From: Bacillota bacterium
GTDB taxonomy: Bacteria; Bacillota_E; Symbiobacteriia; Symbiobacteriales; Symbiobacteriaceae
Length of the DNA stretch: 9,356 bases
Assembly: GCA_003242675.1 (NCBI GenBank)
Contig: QGVE01000111.1
Span: 1-9,356, forward strand
Direction of reading: 5' to 3'
Position 1 is the first letter of the stretch; each line of letters starts with the position of its first letter. Positions 1-7,227 of the stretch are shown piece after piece. The translations under genes and the position numbers were made by a program. A model generated the notes under the pieces. That model ran no database searches. It saw only the letters and a list, made by a program, of their open reading frames with translations, and was not told the DNA's origin.

Positions 1-26
1 CCGCGCCTCCCCGGGCCGCGCCGCCG

Positions 27-1148
27 CTAACCGACCGACAGCCGCTCCTTCGTCCAGCTCGTCAGCACCCGGCAGCCGGTCCCGGTGACCACCACGTCGT
101 CCTCGATGCGCACACCGCCCACGCCGGGCAGGTACACGCCGGGCTCGATGGTGATCACGTGGCCGGGGCGCAGCACCTTGGCGCTGCCGGCCATCACGTA
201 GGGCTCCTCGTGGATCTCCAGCCCGAGCCCGTGGCCGGTGCGGTGGATGAAGTATTCGCCGTAGCCGGCCTCCTCAATCACCCGCCGCGCCGCGCGGTCG
301 ACCTCGCCCAGGCTCGCGCCCGGCCTCACCGCGGCGATGGCCGCCTCGTTGGCCGCGCGCACCACGTCGTAGACCCGCGCCAGCTCCTCCGGCCACGGGC
401 CGCAGCAGACCGTGCGGGTGATGTCCGAGCGATACCCCCGGACCCGCGCGCCGAAGTCCATCAGCACCACCTGGCCCGGCTCCAGGGTCCTTGCGCCGGT
501 GGAACCGTGGGGCAGGGCCGACGCGGGGCCGAACAGCACGTGGGTCTCGAACGCCACCCCGTCGGCCCCGGCGGCCAGAAGGGCCTCCTCCAGCACCCGG
601 GCAATCTCCCGCTCGGTCACGCCCGGGCGGATCGCCGCCAGGGCGGCGTCCAGGGCCGGGTTCAGCATGTCCGCCGCCTGCTTTAGCAGCGCGATCTCGG
701 CCTCGTCCTTGCACTCCCGCAGGGCGGAGAGCGCCGGGCTCAGGTCGGCCGCCAGGCCGACCAGGGCCGCGGGCGAAAGCCCCAGCGCACCGGCGATCTG
801 CCGGAGCTGGCCCACAGACAGCTCCGCCTGCTCCAGGGCGAGGCGGCCGTCCCCGGCTCCCGCCGCCCGCAGGATCGCCGCCAGCGCGGCGAAGGGATCC
901 TCGCCGTCCTGCCAGGCCGCCAGCCGGATGGCCGAAGCGGCCCGGGCCTCCTCCACCTCCAGGGCCGGCACGAGCAGCACCGGCTCCCCCGCGGCCGGGA
1001 TCACCAGCCCGGCAAAGCGCTTGGTGGGATTGGACCAGCCCGTCAGGTACTGCAGGCTGACCGGCGCGGTCACCAGCCCCGCCGCCGTGTCCTGCTCCCG
1101 CAGGAACGCCCGCACCGCCTCAAACCGCTGCGCCCTGCTCTCCTCCAC
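27..1148 (-). CDS. M24-family metallopeptidase, Xaa-Pro dipeptidase/aminopeptidase P type
   Basis: Predicted cytoplasmic dinuclear-metal peptidase of 373 residues that would cleave Xaa-Pro bonds in dipeptides or at peptide N-termini. Residues ~1-145 form the creatinase-like N-terminal domain (LQYLTGW at 33-38, typical of the family). Residues ~150-373 form the pita-bread catalytic domain. All five metal ligands are present: D231 (LMDFG), D242 (SDITRT), H306 (GHGLG), E335 (TIEPG) and E349 (RIEDD). H214 and H313 match the usual catalytic histidines. Length is normal for bacterial PepQ/YpdF-like proteins of about 350-370 residues. The frame stays open upstream to 1703, but that extension is antisense to the HAD gene and Arg/Gly-rich. 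I chose GTG at 1148 because AGGGAGG lies 8 nt upstream and homology begins there. The gene is divergent from the HAD gene, and no clear promoter is visible for it. Family assignment is firm; the choice between dipeptidase and aminopeptidase is not resolved. Confidence 0.93.
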   Translation of the reverse strand: MEESRAQRFEAVRAFLREQDTAAGLVTAPVSLQYLTGWSNPTKRFAGLVIPAAGEPVLLVPALEVEEARAASAIRLAAWQDGEDPFAALAAILRAAGAGDGRLALEQAELSVGQLRQIAGALGLSPAALVGLAADLSPALSALRECKDEAEIALLKQAADMLNPALDAALAAIRPGVTEREIARVLEEALLAAGADGVAFETHVLFGPASALPHGSTGARTLEPGQVVLMDFGARVRGYRSDITRTVCCGPWPEELARVYDVVRAANEAAIAAVRPGASLGEVDRAARRVIEEAGYGEYFIHRTGHGLGLEIHEEPYVMAGSAKVLRPGHVITIEPGVYLPGVGGVRIEDDVVVTGTGCRVLTSWTKERLSVG

Positions 1149-1156
1149 GCCTGCCG

Positions 1157-1163
1157 CCTCCCT
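1157..1163 (-). promoter_or_regulatory. Ribosome binding site of the M24 peptidase
   Basis: AGGGAGG on the minus strand, 8 nt before the GTG at 1148. It decides the start: an in-frame GTG at 1166 has no purine-rich site before it, and the site lies between the two candidates. Confidence 0.7.
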
Positions 1164-1229
1164 CACCGTGCATGTCGTCCAATGCTTCTGCCCGGCCGGG
1201 GGCTCCTCCTGCCAAAGAGCCCTGCCCGG

Positions 1230-1259
1230 TTGACCTGCGGCCGGCGTGACCGTTAGACT
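1230..1259 (+). promoter_or_regulatory. Probable sigma-A-type promoter of the HAD hydrolase gene
   Basis: TTGACC at 1230-1235 matches five of six bases of the -35 consensus. TAGACT at 1254-1259 matches four of six bases of the -10, with an 18-nt spacer. Transcription would begin near 1266, leaving a short leader that contains the ribosome binding site (1272-1281). Inferred from consensus only. Confidence 0.55.
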
Positions 1260-1289
1260 GGTCTCGATAATAAGGAGGAGGCAGAGTCG

Positions 1290-2102
1290 ATGCACCACAC
1301 CCCCATCCGCTTGCTGGCACTGGACATGGACGGAACGCTGCTCCGGTCGGACAGGAGCGTGTCCCCGCGCAACCAGGCGGCCGTGGCGGCGTGCCTGGAC
1401 TGCGGCATCACGGTGCTCCTGGCGACCGGCCGCGCCTACCCGGCGGCGGCCCCCTACCTGGAGTACTGGCCCGGCCGGCCGATCTGGCTCGCCCCGTGCA
1501 ACGGCGCGCAGCTCTTTGCGCCCGGCGAGCAGCAGCCGGTCCTGGAACGGGCCCTCGCCCTGGACCTGACCCGGGAGGTGCTCTCCTGGGTCGACCGCGA
1601 AGGCCTCTCGGCGCGGGTCTACTTCACCACGCTCGTCCTGATCAACCAGGTGACGGAACAGACGATCGACTTCATGCGCCGGCTCGGGCCGCAGTGCCGG
1701 CACGAGCCCAAGCTCTCGAGCGCCGTGACGGATCCGCCCTTCAAGATCGTGCTGATGGGCGACCCGGCCGACATGCCCGCGCTGGAGGCCGAGGTGCTGG
1801 CCCGCTGGGGCGGCCGGATGGAGGTGACGAGCTCCGAGCCGGATCTGCTGGAGATCACCGCGCCCGGTGCGACCAAGGGCGAGGCCGTCCGGGCCCTGGC
1901 GGCCCGCCTGGGCATCGACCGCAGCCAGGTGGCGGCGATCGGCAACGCGCGCAACGACCTGTCGATGATCACCTGGGCCGGACTGGGCGCCGCCGTGGCC
2001 AACGCCGACGAGGCGGTGCTGGCCGAGGCGCCGCGGGTCGTGCCGGAGAACGACGCGGACGGGGTGGCGGAGTTTATCGCGAGTTTCCTCCCCTCCCTGT
2101 GA
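1290..2102 (+). CDS. Cof-type HAD-superfamily hydrolase (HAD IIB)
   Basis: A 270-residue cytoplasmic phosphatase of the Cof/YidA/YwpJ type. Such enzymes usually act on sugar phosphates, flavin or pyridoxal phosphates; the substrate cannot be read from sequence. Motif I is LDMDGTLL, with nucleophile D12 and acid/base D14. Motif II is LATGR with T46. Residues ~85-190 form the C2-type cap. Motif III is K196 (ATKGEA). Motif IV reads GNARND, so the usual first Asp is N219 while D223 is kept. Length is typical of the family at about 265-290. The ATG start is supported by AAGGAGGAGG at 1272-1281, ending 8 nt upstream, and by the promoter at 1230-1259. The gene appears monocistronic: it is divergent from the peptidase, convergent with the chemoreceptor and followed by a hairpin. 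The Asn in motif IV may lower Mg binding or simply be a tolerated family variant. Confidence 0.92.
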   Translation: MHHTPIRLLALDMDGTLLRSDRSVSPRNQAAVAACLDCGITVLLATGRAYPAAAPYLEYWPGRPIWLAPCNGAQLFAPGEQQPVLERALALDLTREVLSWVDREGLSARVYFTTLVLINQVTEQTIDFMRRLGPQCRHEPKLSSAVTDPPFKIVLMGDPADMPALEAEVLARWGGRMEVTSSEPDLLEITAPGATKGEAVRALAARLGIDRSQVAAIGNARNDLSMITWAGLGAAVANADEAVLAEAPRVVPENDADGVAEFIASFLPSL

Positions 2103-2111
2103 GGGGTGAAA

Positions 2112-2145
2112 GAGCGGCGGCGCAGCCGGTGCGGCTGCGCCGCTC
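2112..2145 (+). terminator. GC-rich hairpin after the HAD gene, possible terminator
   Basis: Ten bases after the HAD stop, a left arm at 2112-2127 pairs with a right arm at 2133-2145. This gives 13 base pairs with a 3-nt bulge and a 5-nt loop. It is followed by GCCGCTTTCGG, which has only a short T run, so it is not a textbook intrinsic terminator. Position and stability suggest transcription stops here. Confidence 0.5.
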
Positions 2146-2159
2146 GCCGCTTTCGGAGC

Positions 2160-2205
2160 CGCCTCGGCCGGCGGCGCCCTTGCCGAGGCGCCGGAGCCCC
2201 GGCGC
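2160..2205 (-). terminator. Overlapping hairpins after the chemoreceptor gene, possible terminator
   Basis: Two stems sit just past the chemoreceptor stop. One is 7 bp (2188-2194 with 2199-2205, 4-nt loop). The other is 9 bp (2160-2168 with 2182-2190, 13-nt loop). They share three bases, so they may be alternatives. No T tract follows in the minus direction. With the hairpin at 2112-2145 they separate two convergent genes. Confidence 0.35.
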
Positions 2206-4532
2206 TACTTCAGGGGCACGGCCTGCACGCCCAGGGCCGCGATCGCGTCGGCCAGCCCGACGGACACGTCCTGGAGGCGCGCGGCCGCCTGGCGCAGCTC
2301 GGTCTGGGCCTGCACCACCTGGCCCATCTGGTCCCGGATCTCCGCCACCATGGCCGAGACCTCGCCGATGCCGCCCGCGATGGCCTCCACCGACTCCAGC
2401 GCCCGCTCCGCGGACGCGGCCATCTCCTCGGAGGACGCCGTGTTCTCCTGGACGACCGCCGCGACGCTCTGCATGGCCTCGGCGATCGCGCGCACCCGCT
2501 CCGCGTTGGCCGCGATGGCCTCCCGCACGATCCGGTCCACCGCCGCAGCGGAGGCCTGGCTGGCCGAGAGGATCTGATCCAGCCGCTCCCGGGCCTGGCT
2601 GCCCGACTCCACGCCCTCCTGGGCGAGGGCCCTCGTCTCCCGCATGGCCTCCACCGTCTGCTCGATGAGGCTCAGCGTCGTCTCGATGAGCTGGCCGATC
2701 TCCCGGGTGGCCTGGGCGGAGCGCTCCGCCAGCCGCCGCACCTCCTGGGCGACCACGGCGAAGCCCCGGCCCTGCTCGCCGGCCCGGGCGGCCTCGATGG
2801 CCGCATTCAGGGCCAGGAGGTTGGTCTGCTCGGCGATGTCGGAGATCGTCGCGGTGATGTCGCTGATCGACCGGGAGTGCTCGCCCAGGCGCTCCACCAG
2901 GGCGACGGCGCGGTCGGCGTTCTCGGCGATCCGCCGCACACCCTCCAAGGTCGACCGCAGGGCCTCGTCGCCCTCCCGCACCAGCTGGAAGGTGCGCTCC
3001 GCGGCCCGGCGCGCCGCCTCGCCCTGTGCCAGGCTCTCCTGCTGGCTCTGGTCGATCGCGCAGACCATGGCCGTCACCCGGTCGACGTGGCCGGCCTGGT
3101 CCGCGGCGCCCTGCGCGATGCCCTCTGCGGCCCGGGCGAGCTCGCCCATCCCTTCCCTGACCCTTGTCGCCTGCTCCTTCACCCGGGCGGCAGCGGCGGC
3201 GCCGCTCTCCGTGCGGCCGGCCACGAGCTCCGCCAGGGCCGCGGTCTGGTCGGCCGACGCCGCCAGCGACGCGCTGAGCCGCGCCACGTCGCGGGCCGCC
3301 TCGTTCACCCGGAAGGTGACCTGGCGGACCCGAGCCAGCAGGCCATTCAGGCTCTCCGCCATCCGGCCGACCTCGTCCCGGGTCGGCGCCGTGAAGGTGG
3401 TGCCGAGGTCCCCGGCGTCCAGCGCCGCGGCGAAGCTCAGCAGCGGCCGGGTGACGCCGCGCCGGGCCAGCAGCCAGGGCAGCAGGCCGCCCAGGGCGAG
3501 GCCGGCGGCGCCCAGGGCGATGCCCGCCGTCGCCGCCGTGCGGAACGCGCCCACCACCTGTTCGAAGTGCGACTCCGGGATGCCGACGTAGATGCCGCCG
3601 ATGACCTGCCCGCTCAGGTCAAAGAGGGGCGTGTAGATCGTCCGCTGCCAGTGGTTCACCACGAAGGCCCGGCCCTGGTAGGGCTCGCCCCGGCGCAGCC
3701 GCTCCATCACGGCATCGGAGTAGAGGGTCCCCACGGCCCGCTCCACCGAGCCGGCCCGGCGGACGTTGGTCGTGATGCGGATGCCGTCCAGGGCGATGGT
3801 GGCGGTAAGGGGCGTGCCGTCCGGTGAGCGCCGCTGCACCTCGTCCACGATCGCCGGGTCGTTGTTCAGGAGGTCCGCCACCACCACAACCCCCACGGCA
3901 CGGCCGTCCGCGGACCGGAGGGGCGCGCCCGCCGCCAGGGCCAGCGCGTCGGTCAGCTGCTGCCCCACCAGATCGTGCATGGCATTCTCGGTCGCCCGGA
4001 CGTCGATCAGGACCTGCTGCCGGACTTCGGCCCGCTCCTGCGCCAGCTCCGCACCGCTCACCCGCACCGGCCCGGTGACCGCCCGGCCCTGGGAAACGAC
4101 GGCTTCCACGAGCCCGCCGAAGGAGACGCGGTCGCCGGCGGAACCCCCATAGCGGTACCGGGTTCGTCCGCTTTCGTCCAGGATGAGGAAGACGTCCGCG
4201 TAACCGCGGAGCGACTGGCCGAGTCGGTCGAGCGCCCTCGCATCGGCCTCTTCCCCCGCCGCGACGCGGGCGACCGACTCGTTGGCCGCGAAGGAGGAGG
4301 CCGCGCTGTAAAGGACCTGCAGCCGGCCCTCGATGATCGACTGATGGACCTGCATCGCGAGCTGCAGCGTCGTCTCCGCCTGCCGCTCGATGTCCCGCGC
4401 AACCGCCCGGTTCAGATACGCGCCGGTCGCCAGCAGACCCACGGCCGGGATGGCGACGGCCAGCAGCGTGATCAGCACAATGCGCACGGCGATGGACAAG
4501 CCGCCGATCCTTCGGTGCATCGTCGATCCCAA
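2205..4532 (-). CDS. Methyl-accepting chemotaxis protein with Cache_3-Cache_2-type sensor
   Basis: A 775-residue membrane chemoreceptor that would control CheA/CheW signalling. Visible in order: a short cytoplasmic start; transmembrane helix ~17-38; an extracytoplasmic sensor ~39-330; a second helix ~333-356; HAMP ~357-410 (TRP at 361-363, DEVG at 386-389); and a long coiled-coil signalling domain ~420-765. The conserved hairpin tip spans ~563-600 ([20 protein letters not shown] and [13 protein letters not shown]). The sensor's second half, ~243-320, with TNV, GRAFVV, YTPLFD and GGIYVG, resembles the Cache_3-Cache_2 fusion domain. Gln/Glu-rich helices flanking the tip offer methylation sites. 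The C-terminus lacks a CheR-tethering pentapeptide (it ends AVPLK). TTG at 4532 is the preferred start; ATG at 4520 is the alternative. The gene has its own likely promoter and lies downstream of livF on the same strand. Its ligand is unknown; Cache receptors often bind small acids or amino acids. Confidence 0.95.
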   Translation of the reverse strand: MGSTMHRRIGGLSIAVRIVLITLLAVAIPAVGLLATGAYLNRAVARDIERQAETTLQLAMQVHQSIIEGRLQVLYSAASSFAANESVARVAAGEEADARALDRLGQSLRGYADVFLILDESGRTRYRYGGSAGDRVSFGGLVEAVVSQGRAVTGPVRVSGAELAQERAEVRQQVLIDVRATENAMHDLVGQQLTDALALAAGAPLRSADGRAVGVVVVADLLNNDPAIVDEVQRRSPDGTPLTATIALDGIRITTNVRRAGSVERAVGTLYSDAVMERLRRGEPYQGRAFVVNHWQRTIYTPLFDLSGQVIGGIYVGIPESHFEQVVGAFRTAATAGIALGAAGLALGGLLPWLLARRGVTRPLLSFAAALDAGDLGTTFTAPTRDEVGRMAESLNGLLARVRQVTFRVNEAARDVARLSASLAASADQTAALAELVAGRTESGAAAAARVKEQATRVREGMGELARAAEGIAQGAADQAGHVDRVTAMVCAIDQSQQESLAQGEAARRAAERTFQLVREGDEALRSTLEGVRRIAENADRAVALVERLGEHSRSISDITATISDIAEQTNLLALNAAIEAARAGEQGRGFAVVAQEVRRLAERSAQATREIGQLIETTLSLIEQTVEAMRETRALAQEGVESGSQARERLDQILSASQASAAAVDRIVREAIAANAERVRAIAEAMQSVAAVVQENTASSEEMAASAERALESVEAIAGGIGEVSAMVAEIRDQMGQVVQAQTELRQAAARLQDVSVGLADAIAALGVQAVPLK

Positions 4533-4541
4533 TCCTTTTCT

Positions 4542-4546
4542 CTCCT
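4542..4546 (-). promoter_or_regulatory. Ribosome binding site selecting the TTG start of the chemoreceptor
   Basis: AGGAG on the minus strand, 9 nt before the TTG at 4532. The alternative ATG at 4520 has only AAGGA (4533-4537), 12 nt away, which is a poorer spacing. The TTG is therefore preferred, though both remain possible. Confidence 0.55.
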
Positions 4547-4577
4547 ACTTCAGCGGTATTTATGTTTACGAGAGTCA

Positions 4578-4607
4578 ATTATACGAAATGAAAAGCCGAG
4601 ATGAGAA
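4578..4607 (-). promoter_or_regulatory. Probable promoter of the chemoreceptor gene
   Basis: A perfect TATAAT (minus strand, 4583-4578) lies in the only AT-rich stretch of the window. A weak -35, TTCTCA (4607-4602, four of six matches), is 18 nt upstream. Transcription would begin near 4571, giving a leader of about 38 nt with the AGGAG site. I looked for a SigD-type motif (TAAA, 15 nt, GCCGATAA) in this direction and did not find one, so control by the housekeeping sigma factor is more likely. Confidence 0.6.
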
Positions 4608-4642
4608 TGGTTGTAAGATAGGATTTATCCCAAGCGCGATCA

Positions 4643-4666
4643 GGGGACGGGCCCTCGCCCGTCCCC
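4643..4666 (-). terminator. Perfect 10-bp hairpin at the end of the liv operon
   Basis: GGGGACGGGC (4643-4652) pairs perfectly with GCCCGTCCCC (4657-4666) around a CCTC loop, 44 nt after the livF stop. It lies between livF and the chemoreceptor promoter, where a terminator would be expected. No T run follows on either strand, so termination efficiency is uncertain. It could instead stabilise the 3' end of the mRNA or be a copy of a dispersed palindrome. Confidence 0.55.
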
Positions 4667-4710
4667 ACTGCTGCTCCTTATGGGTGCGTAGTCCCGTTTG
4701 CCTCGCCCGC

Positions 4711-5430
4711 TCAGGCCCCGTGGGCGGCACCGCCCAGGTAGGCCTCCCGCACCGCCGGGTGGGTGCGCAGCTCGGGCGCGGGGCCCGAGAGCACCACCCG
4801 GCCGGTCTCCAGCACGTAGGCCCGGTGGGCGATGGAGAGCGCCATCGCCGCGTTCTGCTCGACGAGCAGGATCGTCGTGCCCCGCCGGTTCAGTTCGGCG
4901 ATGATCGCGAAGATCTCCTGCACGAGTCGCGGCGACAGCCCCATGGAGGGCTCGTCCAGGAGGAGCAGCTTGGGCTGGAGCATCAGCGCCCGGCCGAGGG
5001 CGAGCATCTGCTGCTCGCCGCCCGACAGGGTCGAGGCCCGCTGGTACTCGCGCTCCTTGAGGCGCGGGAACCGCTCGTACACCTCCGCGAGGTTCTTCTG
5101 GAACTGGGACGGGCTCACGATGTAGGCGCCCAGCTCCAGGTTCTCCCGGACGGTGAGGTCGGCGAAGACCCGCCGGCCCTCCGGCACGTGGCCGATGCCC
5201 ATGGCGACGATCTCGTGGGCGGGGGTCCGCGTGATGTCCCTGCCCTGGAACCGGATCGCGCCGCTGCGCGGCCGGATCAGCCCCGAGATCGCGCGCAGCG
5301 TCGTGGACTTCCCGGCGCCGTTGGCGCCGATCAGCGTCACGATCTCGCCCTCGTCGACCTCGAGGGAGATGCCGTGCAGGGCCTCGATGTTGCCGTACGC
5401 GACGTAGAGGTCCTCCACCTGCAGGATCAT
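4711..5430 (-). CDS. livF: Branched-chain amino acid ABC transporter ATP-binding protein LivF
   Basis: A 239-residue cytoplasmic ATPase that pairs with LivG to drive the LivH/LivM channel. Walker A is GANGAGKST (35-43). The Q-loop region carries the LivF-typical HVPEGRRVF (81-89). The signature is canonical LSGGEQ (135-140). Walker B is LLLLDEP (155-161) with D159 and catalytic E160. The switch position reads VEQNA, with Q192 instead of His, as is usual in LivF. Length matches the family at about 235-240. The ATG start at 5430 overlaps the livG stop in an ATGA, which points to translational coupling. It is the last gene of the operon and is followed by a hairpin. The family name is firm. True substrates may extend beyond Leu/Ile/Val, because this transporter class also includes urea and amide systems. 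Confidence 0.95.
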   Translation of the reverse strand: MILQVEDLYVAYGNIEALHGISLEVDEGEIVTLIGANGAGKSTTLRAISGLIRPRSGAIRFQGRDITRTPAHEIVAMGIGHVPEGRRVFADLTVRENLELGAYIVSPSQFQKNLAEVYERFPRLKEREYQRASTLSGGEQQMLALGRALMLQPKLLLLDEPSMGLSPRLVQEIFAIIAELNRRGTTILLVEQNAAMALSIAHRAYVLETGRVVLSGPAPELRTHPAVREAYLGGAAHGA

Positions 5431-6197
5431 GTGCCCACCGCCTTTCCGAGGTAGGCCTCCAGCACGCGCGGATCCGACTGGATCTCCGCCGGCGTGCCCC
5501 TGGCGATGATCTGGCCGAAGTCCAGCACCACCAGCCGCTCGCAGAGGTTCATGACCAGCCCCATCTGGTGCTCGATGAGCAGCACCGTCAGGTCGAACTG
5601 CTCCTTCACCCTGCGGATCAGCTCGACCAGCTGGCTGACCTCCGACGGGTTCATGCCCGCGGCCGGCTCATCGAGCAGCAGCACCTTGGGCCGGGTGGCC
5701 AGGGCACGGGCGATCTCCAGCCGCCGCTGCGCGCCGTAGGGCAGCGACCCGGCCTTCTCGTGCCGGCGGTCCGCCAGGTTCATCCGCTCCAGCAGTGCCT
5801 CCGCCTCCTCCCGCAGGGCCCGCTCCCGGCTGCCGAAGCGCGGCGTCCGGAGGAAGGCGTCTATCAGCCCGTACCCGCACCGGGGGTGCATGGCGGTCAG
5901 GACGTTGTCCAGCACCGTCATCTCCTTGAAGAGCCGGATGTTCTGGAAGGTGCGGGCGATGCCCAGCCGCGTGATCTGGTAGGGCTTCAGGTGGTTGATC
6001 ACCCGGCCCTCCAGGACCACCTCGCCCGCCGTCGGCGGGAACACCCCCGTGATCACGTTGAAGACCGTCGTCTTGCCGGCGCCGTTGGGGCCGATGAGCC
6101 CCACCAGCTCGCCCTTCTCCAGGGTGAGGTCGAAGTCGACCAGGGCCTTCAGGCCGCCGAAGTGGCGCGAGACGCTGCGGCATTCAAGCAGTGCCAC
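5427..6197 (-). CDS. livG: Branched-chain amino acid ABC transporter ATP-binding protein LivG
   Basis: A 256-residue cytoplasmic ATPase, partner of LivF. Walker A is GPNGAGKTT (36-44). The Q-loop is FQN with Q85, in the LivG-typical ARTFQNIRLF (81-90). The signature region reads LPYGAQRRLEIARAL (152-166), where only the Leu and one Gly of LSGGQ are kept. Walker B is VLLLDEP (172-178) with D176 and E177. The switch histidine is H210 in LLIEHQM. The C-terminal tail (residues ~230-256, GTPAEIQSDPRVLEAYLG) is the LivG type. The start is GTG at 6197, preceded by AGGGAGG with 8 nt spacing. It overlaps the livM end by 14 nt, and its stop overlaps livF by 4 nt, so the three genes are probably translated as a coupled set. 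Confidence 0.95.
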   Translation of the reverse strand: MALLECRSVSRHFGGLKALVDFDLTLEKGELVGLIGPNGAGKTTVFNVITGVFPPTAGEVVLEGRVINHLKPYQITRLGIARTFQNIRLFKEMTVLDNVLTAMHPRCGYGLIDAFLRTPRFGSRERALREEAEALLERMNLADRRHEKAGSLPYGAQRRLEIARALATRPKVLLLDEPAAGMNPSEVSQLVELIRRVKEQFDLTVLLIEHQMGLVMNLCERLVVLDFGQIIARGTPAEIQSDPRVLEAYLGKAVGT

Positions 6198-7224
6198 GGG
6201 CCTTCCCTCCCTTCGCCCGGCGCCCGAGCAGCCGGTCCAGGCTGAACTCCCATCCGCCCATGAGCCCCTGCGGGCGCAGGATCATGAGGACGATCAGCAC
6301 CAGGGCATAGACCACGCCGCGCCAGTCGAGGAACTGCTGGCCCAGCACGTCCCGCAGCACCTCCTGCAGGAACACCACACTGATGCCGGCCACCACCGTT
6401 CCCGTGAGGCTGCCGAGGCCGCCCAGCACCACGATCAGGAGCACGTCGAACGACTTCAGGAACTCGAAGCTCTTCGGATGCAGGAAGGCGTACAGGTGGG
6501 CGTAGAGGCCGCCGGCCAGCCCGGCCATGGCGCAGCCCAGCGTGAACGCCAACATCTTGAACCGGGTGGTGTCGATGCCCATGATGTCGGCGGCGACCTC
6601 GTCCTCCCGCACGCTGATGCAGGCCCGCCCGTGGCTGGAGTGGACCAGGTTCCGGGCCAGCAGGATCACCAGCACCGCCGACCAGAAGACCCACGGGAAG
6701 GTGGTGAGGCGCGGGATGCCCGTCATGCCGATCGACCCGCCCAGGAGCTTCGAGAGCTTGTCGCTGTTGTCCAGGAACACCTTGACGATGACCCCGAAGC
6801 CCAGCGTGGCGATGCCCAGGTAGTCCGACCGCAGCCGGAGGATGGGCAGGCCGATGAGGAAGGCGATCAGGGCCGCCGCGAGGGCGCCGGCCAGCAGCCC
6901 CAGGACGAAGTTGAGCGTCGTGCCGCCGTACGCCTTGGTGATGTAGGCCGCGACGTAGGCGCCGATGCCGTAGAACGCCGCGTGGCCCAGGGAGAACTGG
7001 CCGGCGAAGCCGTAGATCAGGCTGAGGCCGATGGCCGAGGTCGTGGTGATCAGGGCGAGGTCGAGGATCATGCCCCAGTAGGGGGAGAGGATGCCCTGCC
7101 GCCGGAGCAGCCAGAGCACGACATACAGCGCGACGACCAGGACGGCGGAGGCGATGGCGCTGGCCGACACCGCCGGCCGCGCGCCCTCTGCCGGAACGCG
7201 GCTCGTTTTCTGCACGGTCGCCAC
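6184..7224 (-). CDS. livM: Branched-chain amino acid ABC transporter permease LivM
   Basis: A 346-residue polytopic inner-membrane permease that forms the channel with LivH. Hydrophobic helices recur along the length (for example ~22-40, 52-72, 105-127, 181-191, 224-243, 259-287, 303-316). The conserved GFAGQFSLGHAAFYGIGAY (72-90) and the cytoplasmic coupling loop around GRACISVREDEVAADIMGID (199-218) are hallmarks of LivM. The C-terminal LRPQGLMG (316-323) is also typical. The N-terminus carries about 20 polar residues before the first helix, which is unremarkable for LivM. The start is GTG at 7224, 3 nt after the livH stop, with AAGGTG 6 nt upstream. The tight spacing supports co-translation with livH. 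Nothing looks truncated. Confidence 0.94.
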   Translation of the reverse strand: MATVQKTSRVPAEGARPAVSASAIASAVLVVALYVVLWLLRRQGILSPYWGMILDLALITTTSAIGLSLIYGFAGQFSLGHAAFYGIGAYVAAYITKAYGGTTLNFVLGLLAGALAAALIAFLIGLPILRLRSDYLGIATLGFGVIVKVFLDNSDKLSKLLGGSIGMTGIPRLTTFPWVFWSAVLVILLARNLVHSSHGRACISVREDEVAADIMGIDTTRFKMLAFTLGCAMAGLAGGLYAHLYAFLHPKSFEFLKSFDVLLIVVLGGLGSLTGTVVAGISVVFLQEVLRDVLGQQFLDWRGVVYALVLIVLMILRPQGLMGGWEFSLDRLLGRRAKGGKARGTA

Positions 7225-7227
7225 CCC

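Noticed and set aside
1..26. Stretch beyond the peptidase stop at the left edge
   Set aside because: Only 26 GC-rich bases; too short to call a terminator or neighbouring gene.
1191..1200. CCCGGCCGGG palindrome in the peptidase/HAD intergenic region
   Set aside because: A short GC palindrome is expected by chance at this base composition, and nothing near it suggests an operator.
1149..1703. N-terminal extension of the M24 peptidase frame up to 1703 (minus strand)
   Set aside because: The extension is antisense to the well-supported HAD gene, is Arg/Gly/Pro-rich as expected from a high-GC shadow frame, and has no family similarity. The ribosome binding site at 1157-1163 supports the start at 1148.
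2106..3827. 573-codon plus-strand open frame antisense to the chemoreceptor
   Set aside because: Arg/Gly/His/Leu-rich shadow of a strongly supported receptor gene. It has no recognisable domain and begins inside the hairpin region after the HAD stop.
4584..4605. SigD-like flagellar/chemotaxis promoter (GCCGAGAT on the plus strand near 4595)
   Set aside because: It points away from the chemoreceptor, toward no plus-strand gene, and lacks a proper TAAA at the right distance.
4390..5454. 354-codon plus-strand open frame through the spacer and livF
   Set aside because: It crosses a promoter, a hairpin and the antisense of livF. Composition is shadow-like and no ribosome binding site or family motif is visible.
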